Assembly: GCF_002294995.1 (NCBI RefSeq)
Contig: NZ_NSGF01000014.1
Coordinates: forward strand, 62,001-126,000
From: Mesorhizobium sp. WSM3860
GTDB taxonomy: Bacteria; Pseudomonadota; Alphaproteobacteria; Rhizobiales; Rhizobiaceae
Length of the DNA: 64,000 nucleotides
Reading direction: 5' to 3'
A program made the position numbers and the translations under genes. This document shows, piece by piece, positions 26,442 through 35,516 of this stretch (its first letter is position 1; each line of letters opens with the position of its first letter). Under the pieces are notes generated by a model. That model did no database searches and had not been told where the DNA came from. It saw nothing but the letters and a program-made list of their open reading frames with translations.

Positions 26442-26482
26442 CCCAAGCCCCCGCCAGGAAAGCTCTTACTGCATCGGCGCGG

Positions 26483-27015
26483 TCAAACCGCAATGCCCGA
26501 CGTCCATCGGGGTTCGAATGAAACGGTCCGCAGCCCTGCCTTGCGCACCCGATCCACGAACACATCGTTGACGAACACCAGCGACGCCCGCATCGGCAGC
26601 TTGAACACTTCGGCGCTGCCGATCTTGTCCGCATCGAACGCGTAGCGCTCGATCGCGAGAATGTCGCCGTCGTCGAAATAGACGATCTTCGACCGCTTTC
26701 GGTCCAGCGCGTCGATCACGTTGGTGACGTTGAAGAGCCAGACCTTCTCGCCGCGCAATGGGATTAGCTCGCCATAAGGGCGCAGCGAGGCCTGCAGCGC
26801 ATCGACGGCCGGCTTGCGCAGGAGTGGCGCGTGTCCGCCGAGCCAGGGGAAGTCGGAATAGACCGGATCGCGGTCCGCCACGCGCTGCATGACCGCCGGC
26901 TCCCAGGCGCCCAGTGGTCTTCCGTCGAGGGCTAAGAAAACTCGTAGTAGCTGTCATCGACCGGGAGCACCCATTCCTGACCGTCCACGACCGCGAACTC
27001 ATAGATGGTCGTCAT
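26483..27015 (-). pseudogene. Imm11 (DUF1629)-family gene with a one-base frameshift
   Basis: The leftward frame starting at 27015 reads MTTIYEFAVVDGQEWVLP and on to SYYEFS before a stop; the next frame picks up at once with ALDGRPLGAWEPAVMQRV and runs to 26483 (FEPRWTSGIAV). Together they make one protein of about 177 residues with the order typical of Imm11 proteins: MTTIY start, ALDGRP, YSDFPWL, RPYGELIPL, NVTNVIDALD and EVFKLP. Adding one base in the A-run at 26937-26940 would restore an EFFLALDGR reading. Imm11 proteins are immunity factors of polymorphic toxins; no toxin is next to it. It may be a true mutation or a sequencing error in a short homopolymer. Confidence 0.72.
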
Positions 27016-27183
27016 CGCTCGACGCTCCCCCATTTTGGCGCCCGGGTGCTGCCGCGCGACGTTGATCTGCGGCAGGTCGCGGGTCAACCGGCGAAAGCCG
27101 ACGCCGTAATGGACATGTACCCTTAATGCGACTTCCAATTCAGTAATCGCTAATATAATCTGCAGCGGTACGGGGCGATTTCA

Positions 27184-27594
27184 ATGCATCAGCCACGAAG
27201 GCGTATGGCGTTGGCTTGGCTGGTTTTAGCCGGCAATGCGGACGCTCACGACTGGTACTCAAACAAGACTGATCCGATCCTTCATCTTCAGTGCTGCGGC
27301 AACAAAGACTGCCACCCGATCGATTCCAGCAATGTTAGTCCAACTAGAGACGGCTATCTCGTAAGGCAACCTCAACCCTACTATAGGAATGATCCGCCTA
27401 CAGGAACGTGGTTTATCCCAAGGGATCGCGTACAGGCTGCGCCGGATGAACGGTATCATATCTGCGAGACTTTGATGCAAACGGCTCGCGTCGGCAGATA
27501 CAGGATGACATGGACATGTTTCTTTGCGCCCATGAGCACGGGCTCCATCGCGCGGACGGACCAGTCGGTGCTTTACGGCTTGTCGACACCCTGA
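27184..27594 (+). CDS. Exported rhizobial protein of unknown function (CCGxxDCHP type)
   Basis: A 136-residue protein with a short hydrophobic start (MALAWLVLAGNADAHDWYS) that looks like a signal peptide cut before HDWY. The mature part has CCGNKDCHPID, WFIPRDRVQAAPDERYHIC and a late C, a layout I know from small secreted proteins of Rhizobiales with no assigned role; the cysteine/histidine cluster could bind metal. The true start may be the ATG at 27205. Base composition around 27.1-27.8 kb is lower in GC than the neighbours. Confidence 0.6.
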   Translation: MHQPRRRMALAWLVLAGNADAHDWYSNKTDPILHLQCCGNKDCHPIDSSNVSPTRDGYLVRQPQPYYRNDPPTGTWFIPRDRVQAAPDERYHICETLMQTARVGRYRMTWTCFFAPMSTGSIARTDQSVLYGLSTP

Positions 27595-27603
27595 CACGGG
27601 AGC

Positions 27604-27653
27604 GGCCCGGAGCCCTTGTGGGTTTGGTGGCGAAAGGCAAGGGCCACCGGGCC
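27604..27653. terminator. Long GC-rich hairpin
   Basis: Arms GGCCCGGAGCCCTTG and CAAGGGCCACCGGGCC pair over 14 bases with one mismatch/bulge; the loop is 19 bases. It starts ten bases after the stop of the gene at 27594 and ends about 180 bases before the convergent racemase gene. It could end transcription from either side or be a small palindromic repeat; there is no T-run. Confidence 0.5.
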
Positions 27654-27835
27654 TAACCGGCGGGGACCTAGTACGGGGACTTCGCTAAGAGGGCACCGGC
27701 TGATAGAAATATGCGCTAATGCTAATACAATTGAAACGCATCCCTAAGGACGATGGCCGGACTGGCCACCTTAGGTAAATATTGGCCGTGCGCATCGCAT
27801 GCTCGGCCATTCGGACGACGGCAAGGGGTCGACGC

Positions 27836-28834
27836 CTATCTGATCTGGAACCCATGCGCGAGCGGATCGCGATCGTCCACGAAGATCGTATTGTGGCCGA
27901 TAATTTGCGCCCATCCGCCGACGCTTGGCCGAATGCCTTTGAAGGGGCCAACGTCAACCTCCGCCTCGACACGGCCCTCGAAGACAGTGCCGATCAGGCT
28001 TTCCTGGCGGAAGCTATCGCCGACGTTCAGGCGGCCCTTGCCGTGAAGTTGGGCCATGCGCGCCGACGTTCCCGTGCCGCCCGGCGAACGGTCGATCGCC
28101 TTGTCGCCATAGAACACCGCACCGCGGCCGTCGGCATCGCTGCCCGAGGGCTTGTCGCACCAGATGGCGTGGTGGACTCCGCTTATTCTCTCGTCCTCGG
28201 GATGGACCGGATTGCAGTCATGCTCCAACGCGTCACGCAGACGCCGGCTGAGGTCGACGATGTCGCTGGCCGAAATGCCGTCCAAACCCTGCCAGTTTTC
28301 CTGCGGCTCGACCACCGCGTAGAAATTGCCGCCATAGGCGATGTCGACGACGAGCCGGCCGAGCCCCGGAACATCGACGCCGACATCGGCTGTATGCAGA
28401 TAGCTCGCGACATTGAACATCCGCACGGCATCCACGAATTCGCCCGGCTTCTCGTACTGGATATCCACTCTTCCCGCCGGCGTCTCGATCGACAGCCTGC
28501 CTGGAACCCGCGGCGTAACGAGCCCTTCTTCCAGCGCCGCCGTAACCAGGCCGATCGTGCCGGCGCCGCACATCGGCAGGCAGCCGCTGACCTCGATGAA
28601 GATGACGGCGAAATCGCAGTCCTCGCGGTAGGCGGGATAGATGATGGCGCCCGACATGATGTCGTGCCCGCGCGGCTCGAACATCAGCGCCCGCCGGATC
28701 CAGTCATGCTCGCGCACGAAGAGCTCGCGTCGCTCGGCGATCGGGGCGTGCGGCAGCAAAGGGCCGCCGCCGGCGACCAGCCGAACGGGATTGCCGCAGG
28801 TGTGGGCGTCGATGCAGAAGAAGCTGCGGCGCAT
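27836..28834 (-). CDS. Proline-racemase-family protein with altered active site
   Basis: Cytoplasmic protein of 332 residues, full family length. Hydroxyproline 2-epimerases and proline racemases use two cysteines, in MCGHGTIG and DRSPCGTGTSA. Here the first site reads MCGAGTIG (cysteine kept, histidine changed to alanine) and the second DRSPGGTGTSA (cysteine changed to glycine). Dehydratases of the family carry threonine at the second site, so this is neither classical form. It is the last gene of an eight-gene operon with a betaine-type importer, an oxidase, an aldehyde dehydrogenase and a DapA-like lyase, the set used for trans-4-hydroxyproline. It might epimerise or dehydrate a related ring compound; the exact reaction is open. 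Confidence 0.85.
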   Translation of the reverse strand: MRRSFFCIDAHTCGNPVRLVAGGGPLLPHAPIAERRELFVREHDWIRRALMFEPRGHDIMSGAIIYPAYREDCDFAVIFIEVSGCLPMCGAGTIGLVTAALEEGLVTPRVPGRLSIETPAGRVDIQYEKPGEFVDAVRMFNVASYLHTADVGVDVPGLGRLVVDIAYGGNFYAVVEPQENWQGLDGISASDIVDLSRRLRDALEHDCNPVHPEDERISGVHHAIWCDKPSGSDADGRGAVFYGDKAIDRSPGGTGTSARMAQLHGKGRLNVGDSFRQESLIGTVFEGRVEAEVDVGPFKGIRPSVGGWAQIIGHNTIFVDDRDPLAHGFQIR

Positions 28835-28845
28835 GATCTCTCCGT

Positions 28846-29706
28846 TCAGGCAGGCTTGGCCGCGCCGGGTGCCCGGCTGCGCTGCAGCGCGCCCCTCGAC
28901 AGCCGGTCAAGGAAGATGGCGATCGCCACGATCGACAGGCCGGCCCGCAGGCCGAGCCCCATCTCCATGCGGGTCAGCCCCCGCGTCACCTCCGCGCCCA
29001 GGCCTCCCGCTCCGACGAGGCCGGCCAGCACGACCATCGCTAGTGAGAGCAGAATGCACTGGTTGAGGCCGACCAGCAGGGTGGGCGTGGCGGAGGGGAT
29101 TTCTATCTTGAACAGGATCGATCGCGGCGAAGCGCCGGTTGCCTGCCCGAGTTCCAAAAGGTCCTTCGGCACCTGGTTGAAGGCGAGCGTCGTCAGGCGC
29201 AGCATCGGCGGTATGCCGTAAACGATCGTGGCGATGATCGCCGGCACGCGGCCGAGGCTGAAGATCATGACGGCAGGGATGAGATAGACCCACGGTGGCA
29301 CCGTTTGCATGATATCGAGCACCGGCCGGATCGCGGCCTCGAAACTCTTGTAGCGCGATGCCAGGATGCCGAGCGGGAACGCGATCGACACCGAGATGAT
29401 CACCGCCACCGTCACCAGCGCCAGCGTCTGCATCGACGCGGCCCAGAAGCCGGCCAGCAGGCAAAAGAGAAGCGCTACGGCCGTCACGACGGCAACCCTG
29501 ATGCCGACGAGAAAGAAGGCCAGAGCAACGGCCAAGACGATCGTCACATAGGCGGGCGGGTAGAGCAGGGCGGCTTCGATGGCGCTGAGCACCGCCTCGA
29601 TCAGTCTGGCCACGGCATCGAAAAACGGATGGAAGTTGGTGTTCAGCCAATCCACGGCAGGGGCAAGGTAAGCCCCCGGCGAAAAGCGGAGCAGATCGAA
29701 GTTCAT
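28846..29706 (-). CDS. Betaine/proline-type ABC transporter permease, second copy
   Basis: Inner-membrane ProW-like permease of 286 residues with about seven hydrophobic segments and the permease loop VPKDLLELGQATGASPRSIL. Its ATG overlaps the stop of the preceding permease gene (ATGA at 29703-29706), so the two are translationally coupled. Having two different permease genes implies a heterodimeric channel, or two half-pores, for the ATPase at 30567. It ends 11 bases before the racemase-family gene. Confidence 0.9.
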   Translation of the reverse strand: MNFDLLRFSPGAYLAPAVDWLNTNFHPFFDAVARLIEAVLSAIEAALLYPPAYVTIVLAVALAFFLVGIRVAVVTAVALLFCLLAGFWAASMQTLALVTVAVIISVSIAFPLGILASRYKSFEAAIRPVLDIMQTVPPWVYLIPAVMIFSLGRVPAIIATIVYGIPPMLRLTTLAFNQVPKDLLELGQATGASPRSILFKIEIPSATPTLLVGLNQCILLSLAMVVLAGLVGAGGLGAEVTRGLTRMEMGLGLRAGLSIVAIAIFLDRLSRGALQRSRAPGAAKPA

Positions 29707-30551
29707 CTTACGCCTCCCTTGGCGCGGCTGGCCGCGCTTTGCGTGAGCCTGTCGAGCACCATGGTCAGGATGACGATGGCGATGGCGGCATTGATCGAGG
29801 TGGCAATGTCGAGCGTGCGCACGGCCGAATAGATCGTCTCGCCGAGACCGCCCGAACCGACGATGCCGGCGATGACCACCATGCCGAAGGCCATCATCAG
29901 GCTCTGGTTGATCCCCGCCATCACGCTCGGGATGGCGAAGGGGAGCCTGATCTTGACGAACATCTGCCATGGCGTCAGGCCGGTCGCGTGTCCCAGCTCC
30001 ACGAATTCGCGCGGCGTCATGCGGATGCCCAGCGCAGTGAGCCGGATGGCAGGAGGCATCGCGACGATGAAGGTGGCCACGAGCGCGGTCGCCGGTCCGT
30101 AACCCAGGAGCGCGATCGCCGGAAGAAGATAGATGTAGGGCGGCAGCGTCTGGATAAGGTCGAGTATCGGCTCGAGGAACCGGTCGAACGCCCTGACGAA
30201 ACCCGCCACGATGCCGATCGGAATGCCGAAGAGCAGCGCCAGTATGGTGGCGGTAATCACCAGGGCGAGCGTGCTCATGGTCTCGGCCCAGAGCCCCATG
30301 ACCGCACAGAAGACCAGGGCAAGCCCGGCGAGAACGCCGGCGAGGGCGTTGATCAGCCGCCACGCGAGCAGCGCCGCGACGATCGCGATCACATAGAATG
30401 GCGCGAACTGCAGCAGCCAGAGGACGCCGTCATAGGTTCCTTCAAGCCCGGCTCTCAGCGTTTCGAACAGCCAGTCGCCATTGTCGCTGATCCAGCCGAG
30501 AGCCGTATCGGTCCAACTGTCGAACGTGTCGGTGATGGTCGAGATGTCCAT
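29703..30551 (-). CDS. Betaine/proline-type ABC transporter permease, first copy
   Basis: ProW-like inner-membrane permease of 282 residues. The EAA loop reads MTPREFVELGHATGLTPWQM and the N-terminus carries an amphipathic stretch rich in tryptophan and aspartate, as in ProW. It follows the ATPase gene by 15 bases and overlaps the next permease gene by four. It imports quaternary amines or cyclic imino acids with the binding proteins at 31736 and probably 37405. Confidence 0.9.
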   Translation of the reverse strand: MDISTITDTFDSWTDTALGWISDNGDWLFETLRAGLEGTYDGVLWLLQFAPFYVIAIVAALLAWRLINALAGVLAGLALVFCAVMGLWAETMSTLALVITATILALLFGIPIGIVAGFVRAFDRFLEPILDLIQTLPPYIYLLPAIALLGYGPATALVATFIVAMPPAIRLTALGIRMTPREFVELGHATGLTPWQMFVKIRLPFAIPSVMAGINQSLMMAFGMVVIAGIVGSGGLGETIYSAVRTLDIATSINAAIAIVILTMVLDRLTQSAASRAKGGVR

Positions 30552-30566
30552 GGTGCTCCTCCCGAG

Positions 30567-31658
30567 CTATGCCGCCACGAGTTCCCCCGCAGGCTTGCCG
30601 GCAACGCCGCGCAGCAGGCCGCGTATGGTGACGACGCCGACGACCGTTCCGCCCTCGACCACCGCGACGGCATCGCGATCGGACTGCGTGGTGAGGTCGA
30701 TAAGCGCGCCGATGTCGGCCTCGGGCGACGTTTGGGGCAGGGCGTTCACGTCGCTATGCGGCTGCGCGCTCTTGTATTCGCTCACCGGCGTCATCACGGA
30801 GTGCGCCTTGACCAGATGAATCCTGGAAATGCCCGCCACGAAATCGGAGACGTAGTCGTCCGCGGGTTTTGTCACGATGTCCTCGGCCGTCCCGACCTGG
30901 ACGATGACGCCGTCCTTCATGATGGCGATGCGGTCGCCGATGCGGATGGCTTCCTCGAGATCATGCGTGATGAAGACCGCCGACTTGCCGAGCGACTTCG
31001 TCAGCTGCCGGAACTCGTCCTGCAACTGCCGGCGGATGAGCGGGTCGAGCGCGCTGAACGGCTCGTCCATGAGGATGATTTCCGGGTCAGCCGCCAGGGC
31101 TCGGGCGAGGCCGACGCGCTGCTGCATTCCGCCGGAAAGCTCCGAGGGATAACGCGATGTCCAATCGGCGAGCCCGACCTTTTCGAGGGCAGCGCGGGCG
31201 ATCTTGTTGCGTTCTTCCTTGGCGACGCCTCGCACTTCGAGGCCGAAGCCGGCGTTTTCGAGAACCGTGCGGTGCGGCAGAAGTGCCACGCTCTGGAACA
31301 CCATGCCGATATTGCGGGCGCGCATGTCGCGCAGCTCGGCGGCATTGAGCTTGGCGATCTCCTTTCCCTTGACCGTGATCTTGCCGAGGCTGGGCTCGAT
31401 CAGGCGATTAAGCAGCCGGATCAGCGTCGACTTGCCGCTCCCCGAGAGGCCCATGATGCAGAAGATCTCGCCGCGGCGGACCTGGAGCGTGGCGTCGGCA
31501 ACACCGACCACGCAGTTGAACTCCTGCAGCACCTGCTTTTTGGAAAGCCCGCGCTCGGAGATCGCCTTGACGGCGGCCGAGGCGCGGCTCCCGAAAACCT
31601 TCCACACGGATTTGCAGTCGACCAAGACTTCGTTGGGGGCATTCACGGTCATGTTCAT
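30567..31658 (-). CDS. Betaine/proline-type ABC transporter ATPase (ProV/OpuA-like)
   Basis: ATP-binding subunit of 363 residues. Walker A GLSGSGKST, signature LSGGMQQRVGLARAL and Walker B IILMDEPFSALDP are intact. After the ATPase domain come SVMTPVSEYKS and DRDAVAVVEGGTVVGVVTI, a CBS-like region as in ProV/OpuA, which in relatives senses ionic strength. ATG at 31658 follows GGGAAGG; earlier in-frame ATGs are at 31664 or beyond without such a site. It is the only ATPase of this type in the island and may serve two binding proteins. Confidence 0.92.
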   Translation of the reverse strand: MNMTVNAPNEVLVDCKSVWKVFGSRASAAVKAISERGLSKKQVLQEFNCVVGVADATLQVRRGEIFCIMGLSGSGKSTLIRLLNRLIEPSLGKITVKGKEIAKLNAAELRDMRARNIGMVFQSVALLPHRTVLENAGFGLEVRGVAKEERNKIARAALEKVGLADWTSRYPSELSGGMQQRVGLARALAADPEIILMDEPFSALDPLIRRQLQDEFRQLTKSLGKSAVFITHDLEEAIRIGDRIAIMKDGVIVQVGTAEDIVTKPADDYVSDFVAGISRIHLVKAHSVMTPVSEYKSAQPHSDVNALPQTSPEADIGALIDLTTQSDRDAVAVVEGGTVVGVVTIRGLLRGVAGKPAGELVAA

Positions 31659-31698
31659 TGCCTTCCCCATGGGCCACCAAATGGCCATCGTGTTTGGA

Positions 31699-31725
31699 GG
31701 CGGGCAGCCGGTTGGGCGGCCCGCC
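31699..31725 (-). terminator. Stem-loop between binding-protein and ATPase genes
   Basis: GGCGGGC and GCCCGCC arms with a 13-base loop, directly after the binding-protein stop. Such intra-operon loops usually keep the binding-protein message more abundant than the ATPase and permease part. Confidence 0.55.
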
Positions 31726-31735
31726 GTTGGTGTGG

Positions 31736-32587
31736 TTACTCGGCCTTGATGTTTTCCCAGCGCTTCAGGAGGTCGGCGTGGGCGTCGGTCCAGGCCTTGA
31801 CGGCTTCATCCATCTTCTTGCCGTCGCTGACCGCGCCGTTGATCGCGGTGATATCGGCGAGCGGCACATAGACCGAGGCGATCACCTCGCGGGCATGCGG
31901 ATGGTCGGCCGAAAAGCCCTTCTTGGCGATCCAGTAGTAGCTCTGCGGCGGCGGGAAGATGCCCTTCGGATCCTTGAGGAATTTCACAGGATATTTCTGC
32001 ATCATCCAGGACGGCTCCCAGATGGTGACGGCAATCCATTCCTTGCGGTCGACGGCCGACTTCAGCGCTGCGGTCATCGCGGCGGTGCTGCCTTCGACCA
32101 GCTGGAGCTTCAGGCCGTATTCCTTGACCGCATTGGCGGCGTCGCGCATCAGGCCCGAACCCGGTTCGATGCCGACGATCTTGCCGCCGAACTTGTCGGC
32201 GTTGTCGTTGAGCTGCTCGGTCGAATCGATGGTCACATAGTTCGGCACGGCAATCGCCTGGTAGAGGCCGTGCGAAACCGGAGAGATCTTCTCGAGGCGC
32301 TTCTTGTTCTTGTCCCAGTAATCCTGCGCGACATAGTCCGTCTGCGAGGCGAGCAGTTGAATATCGCCCTTGGTCAGCGCGGCGTAGGCGATGCCCCATT
32401 CGGAAAAATCGACCACCTTGACGGTGTAGCCGGCGTCCTCCAGCACCTTCTTGGTGATGCCGGTGATGGGGGTAAGATCCTCCCACGACATCGTGCCAAC
32501 GGTGATTGTCTTTTCTTCCGCCTGAGCGGACAGCATGGTCATCCCGACCATCGCGGCAGCGCAGAGCGCTTTCCACAACGTCTTCAT
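31736..32587 (-). CDS. Glycine-betaine-type periplasmic binding protein 1
   Basis: OpuAC/ProX-fold binding protein of 283 residues with a signal peptide to about residue 23 (TMLSAQA then EEKTITVG). Aromatic residues likely to cage a quaternary ammonium are in MSWED, FSEWGIAY, IWEPSWMMQKY and QSYYWIAKKGF. It resembles the second binding protein at 37405 over its whole length (more than half identical by eye). The operon context with oxidase, aldehyde dehydrogenase and DapA-like lyase suggests a betaine or imino acid used as food rather than as osmoprotectant. Confidence 0.92.
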   Translation of the reverse strand: MKTLWKALCAAAMVGMTMLSAQAEEKTITVGTMSWEDLTPITGITKKVLEDAGYTVKVVDFSEWGIAYAALTKGDIQLLASQTDYVAQDYWDKNKKRLEKISPVSHGLYQAIAVPNYVTIDSTEQLNDNADKFGGKIVGIEPGSGLMRDAANAVKEYGLKLQLVEGSTAAMTAALKSAVDRKEWIAVTIWEPSWMMQKYPVKFLKDPKGIFPPPQSYYWIAKKGFSADHPHAREVIASVYVPLADITAINGAVSDGKKMDEAVKAWTDAHADLLKRWENIKAE

Positions 32588-32670
32588 GTTTCCTCACTCC
32601 TTAGTTATCGTTTCCATTCCCGTTCGAAGACTTCGCGGTCTGCTCGGTCTTCACATTGCGCGGCGAGAGC

Positions 32671-34002
32671 TCATCCCTCGCGGCCAGCACGCAATTCCTG
32701 CAAGCGGATCACCGTGTTGATGCCCATCCACGCGAACGGCTCGGGAGGAAGCCGCGCGGGTTGGGGTTGATCCGCATATTTGTCGAGCATGTTCGAGCGG
32801 GTGCCGGTCGCGAGATCGGCGGCCATGACGCCCGCGAGCGTGCTTTTGACGGTCCCAAGGCCGTTCTCGCAGCACGCCGAGTAGAGGCCTTCTTCGATCT
32901 CGCCGAAGGCCGGCACGTGGTTGCGGCTGAGGCAAAGCCGTCCGGCCCAGACATATTCGAACGGCACGTTCTTGAGGTCCGGAAACCTGGCATCGAGTGA
33001 CGACCGCTGCTCGGCGGCGATGCCGGCCAGGCGCCTCTCGCTGACCCGAACGGGCCAGTCATAGGTGAACCGCGTCCGGATCACGACCCGCGAGAGCCCG
33101 TCGCTGGTTATCTTCCTGACCGTGGCGCCCATCGGATCGGCCGGAAGCAAGGCCCACCGGTCCTTGCCCGTTGACTTCGCGGTGAAAGGGGCGGTCATGG
33201 ACGCGTAGGTGAAGATGTGCATCAGGCGGCCGCGGAAATGGCCGAAATCGTCGATATGGCCGTTGACGCCGAGGATGACTCTCGGCGCGGTAACGCTTCC
33301 GGTGCGCGACACCGCCTTCCACGCTCCTGCGGCCCGGGTCAGCTTGAGCACCGGCGAGTGCTCGAAGATGTCGACTTTCGGTGCGAGCCCCGCGGCGAGC
33401 CCGCGGATATAGTCGGCCGGCTGGATCATCACCGCGCCGGGCGTGTAGAGGCCGGCGAGGTAGTAGGACGACCCGGTGATTTCCTTCATCTCGTCCGCGT
33501 CGAGGAAGCGATGCTTTTCGCCGATCGCCTTGAGCGAGCGGCCGTAATTGGCATTGAGCTTCAGCCCGCGCTCGGTCGCCGCAGCATTGATCTTGCCCGA
33601 CGGATCGAAGGTGCGCGCGGACATGCCGTATTCCGCAGCCGCCTCGGCGGCGAAGGCGATCGCGAAGCGGTTCTCGGCAATCTCGGCCTTGGTTTCGGCC
33701 TCACCGGCGACCGAATATTCGCCCGAGGACAAATTGTGCGGGGTGTCGATCATATAGCCGGAATTCCGGCCGGCGGGGCCTTTGGCGACCTCTCCGGCTT
33801 CCAGCAGGACGATCCTGTCGCCAGGCCGCAACTGGGCGAGCCGCCGCGCGGCGGAGAGGCCGGCGAAGCCGCCGCCGATGATCAGCCAGTCGGCCTTGAT
33901 GTCGCCGTCAAGCGTGCGGACGGGGAAGCAGCGTCTGCTGATCGCCTCCCAGCCAGAGATTCCGGATTCAGCCGGAAGCCGCTTGACGACGAGATCGCTC
34001 AC
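32671..34002 (-). CDS. FAD-dependent oxidoreductase, DAO family (island copy 1)
   Basis: Cytoplasmic flavoprotein of 443 residues. DWLIIGGGFAGLSAARRLAQ at about 38-57, then GPAGRNSGYMID, and at the end the FAD contact CCENGLGTVKSTLAG. The family oxidises N-methyl amino acids and D-imino acids; in hydroxyproline pathways a DAO protein oxidises the D-epimer to a pyrroline carboxylate. It starts with GTG overlapping the aldehyde dehydrogenase stop by four bases, so the two are coupled. It is a paralogue of the copy at 39191. Confidence 0.9.
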   Translation of the reverse strand: MSDLVVKRLPAESGISGWEAISRRCFPVRTLDGDIKADWLIIGGGFAGLSAARRLAQLRPGDRIVLLEAGEVAKGPAGRNSGYMIDTPHNLSSGEYSVAGEAETKAEIAENRFAIAFAAEAAAEYGMSARTFDPSGKINAAATERGLKLNANYGRSLKAIGEKHRFLDADEMKEITGSSYYLAGLYTPGAVMIQPADYIRGLAAGLAPKVDIFEHSPVLKLTRAAGAWKAVSRTGSVTAPRVILGVNGHIDDFGHFRGRLMHIFTYASMTAPFTAKSTGKDRWALLPADPMGATVRKITSDGLSRVVIRTRFTYDWPVRVSERRLAGIAAEQRSSLDARFPDLKNVPFEYVWAGRLCLSRNHVPAFGEIEEGLYSACCENGLGTVKSTLAGVMAADLATGTRSNMLDKYADQPQPARLPPEPFAWMGINTVIRLQELRAGREG

Positions 34003-35516
34003 CGGACGGTCTCGTCGACCGAACGGTCGGAGACGTCGATCCAGACCGTCTTCAACTCGCAGTAATTGTCATGCGCGAAGACCGACTTGTCGCGCCCGCC
34101 GAAGCCGGATTCCTTATAGCCGCCGAACGGTGTCGTCGCGTCGCCTTCGCCGAAGCAGTTGACGGTGACGACGCCGGCGCGGATCTCGCGCGAGAGCTTG
34201 ATCGCCTTGCGCAGGCTCCCCGTATAGACGGACGCGGTCAGGCCGTAATTCGTGTCGTTGGCGAGCGCGATCGCCTCGGCCAGCGAGGTGAACGTCGTCA
34301 CCGAAAGGATCGGCCCGAAAATCTCCTCCTGGAAGAGGCGGCTCGCAGGCGTGACGCCGTCGACGACGGTCGGCTCGATATAGGCGCCCTTATGCGTGGC
34401 GCCGCCATGGGCGACCGAGAGCTTCTCGGTCTTCACGTCGCCGAGGAAGGATTTCACCTTCTCGAAATGGGTCTTGCTGACCAGCGCGCCGATGCGGTTT
34501 TCCGGATCGAGCGGATCGCCGGTCTTCCATTCGCGCATGTAGGCGCCGATCCGCTGCAGCAGCTCGTCCTTGATCTTGGCGTCGACGATGAGGCGCGAGG
34601 TGGCCGAGCAGTTCTCGCCCATGTTCCAGAACGCGCCGTTGACCACCTGTTCGGCGACGAGGTCGAGGTCTTCGGCGTCGTCGAGAACCACGGCCGGGTT
34701 CTTGCCGCCGCATTCCAGCACGACGCGCTTGAGGTTGGAGTCGGCCGCGTAGCGCAGGAAACGGCGGCCGGTCGGCGTCGATCCGGTGAAGGCCACCATG
34801 TCGACGCCCATATGCATGCCGATCGGTTCGCCGACCTCGTTGCCGCCGCCCGGCACGACATTGAATACGCCGGCCGGGATGCCGGCCTCATGGGCGAGCT
34901 CCGCGACACGCAGCGTGGTCAGCGTCGTCTCCTGGGCAGGCTTCACGATGACCGAGCATCCGGCCGCAAGCGCCGGGCCGATCTTCCAGGCCAGCATCAG
35001 CAGCGGAAAGTTCCACGGCAGGACGCAGCCGACGACGCCGACCGGTTCGCGCACGACCATGGTCAGCGCCTTCGAGCCAACGGGCGCGGTGTTGTCGTAG
35101 AGCTTGTCGATCAGCTCGGCATGCCAGCGGATGGTATGGATCGTGTCCGGCACATCGACCGTCTGGCATTCCCGGATCGGCTTGCCGCTGTCGAGGCTTT
35201 CCATGACGGCAAGCTCGTGGCGGTTGCGCTCCAGAAGCTTGGCGAATTTGAGCAGGACGGCCTTTCGCTCGCCAGGCGCGAGATGCTGCCAGCGTCCGTC
35301 GTCGAAGGCTTCCCTGGCCTTGGCCACGGCGAAGTCGACATCGCTGGCGTCGCAAGCCGCGATCTCGGCAAGCACGTCGCCGGTCGCCGGATTCGTCGTC
35401 TTGAAGGTCTTGCCGGAATTCGCCGGGCGGAAGGCTCCGTCGATGAAGGCGTTGGTCGGGAATTGAATCTCGGCGGCGAGCGCCTTGTATTCGGCGGCGG
35501 TCAAAGGCTCATGCAT
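33999..35516 (-). CDS. NAD(P)-dependent aldehyde dehydrogenase
   Basis: Aldehyde dehydrogenase of 505 residues. The catalytic cysteine is in GENCSATSR, the general-base glutamate in LECGGKNP, and the coenzyme region has PWNFPLLMLAWKIGPALAAG and FTGSTPTGR. Candidates are alpha-ketoglutarate semialdehyde (the hydroxyproline route, after a DapA-type deaminase) or gamma-aminobutyraldehyde-like aldehydes. ATG at 35516 follows GGGAG and overlaps the end of the DapA-like gene by 16 bases; the frame is open further upstream but that part belongs to the neighbour. Confidence 0.92.
   Translation of the reverse strand: MHEPLTAAEYKALAAEIQFPTNAFIDGAFRPANSGKTFKTTNPATGDVLAEIAACDASDVDFAVAKAREAFDDGRWQHLAPGERKAVLLKFAKLLERNRHELAVMESLDSGKPIRECQTVDVPDTIHTIRWHAELIDKLYDNTAPVGSKALTMVVREPVGVVGCVLPWNFPLLMLAWKIGPALAAGCSVIVKPAQETTLTTLRVAELAHEAGIPAGVFNVVPGGGNEVGEPIGMHMGVDMVAFTGSTPTGRRFLRYAADSNLKRVVLECGGKNPAVVLDDAEDLDLVAEQVVNGAFWNMGENCSATSRLIVDAKIKDELLQRIGAYMREWKTGDPLDPENRIGALVSKTHFEKVKSFLGDVKTEKLSVAHGGATHKGAYIEPTVVDGVTPASRLFQEEIFGPILSVTTFTSLAEAIALANDTNYGLTASVYTGSLRKAIKLSREIRAGVVTVNCFGEGDATTPFGGYKESGFGGRDKSVFAHDNYCELKTVWIDVSDRSVDETVR

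Noticed and set aside
29739-31871. Long open frame on the plus strand opposite the ABC permease and ATPase genes
   Set aside because: It is antisense to three clear genes, is rich in Arg/Asp/His with no family pattern, and reflects high GC codon use on the other strand.
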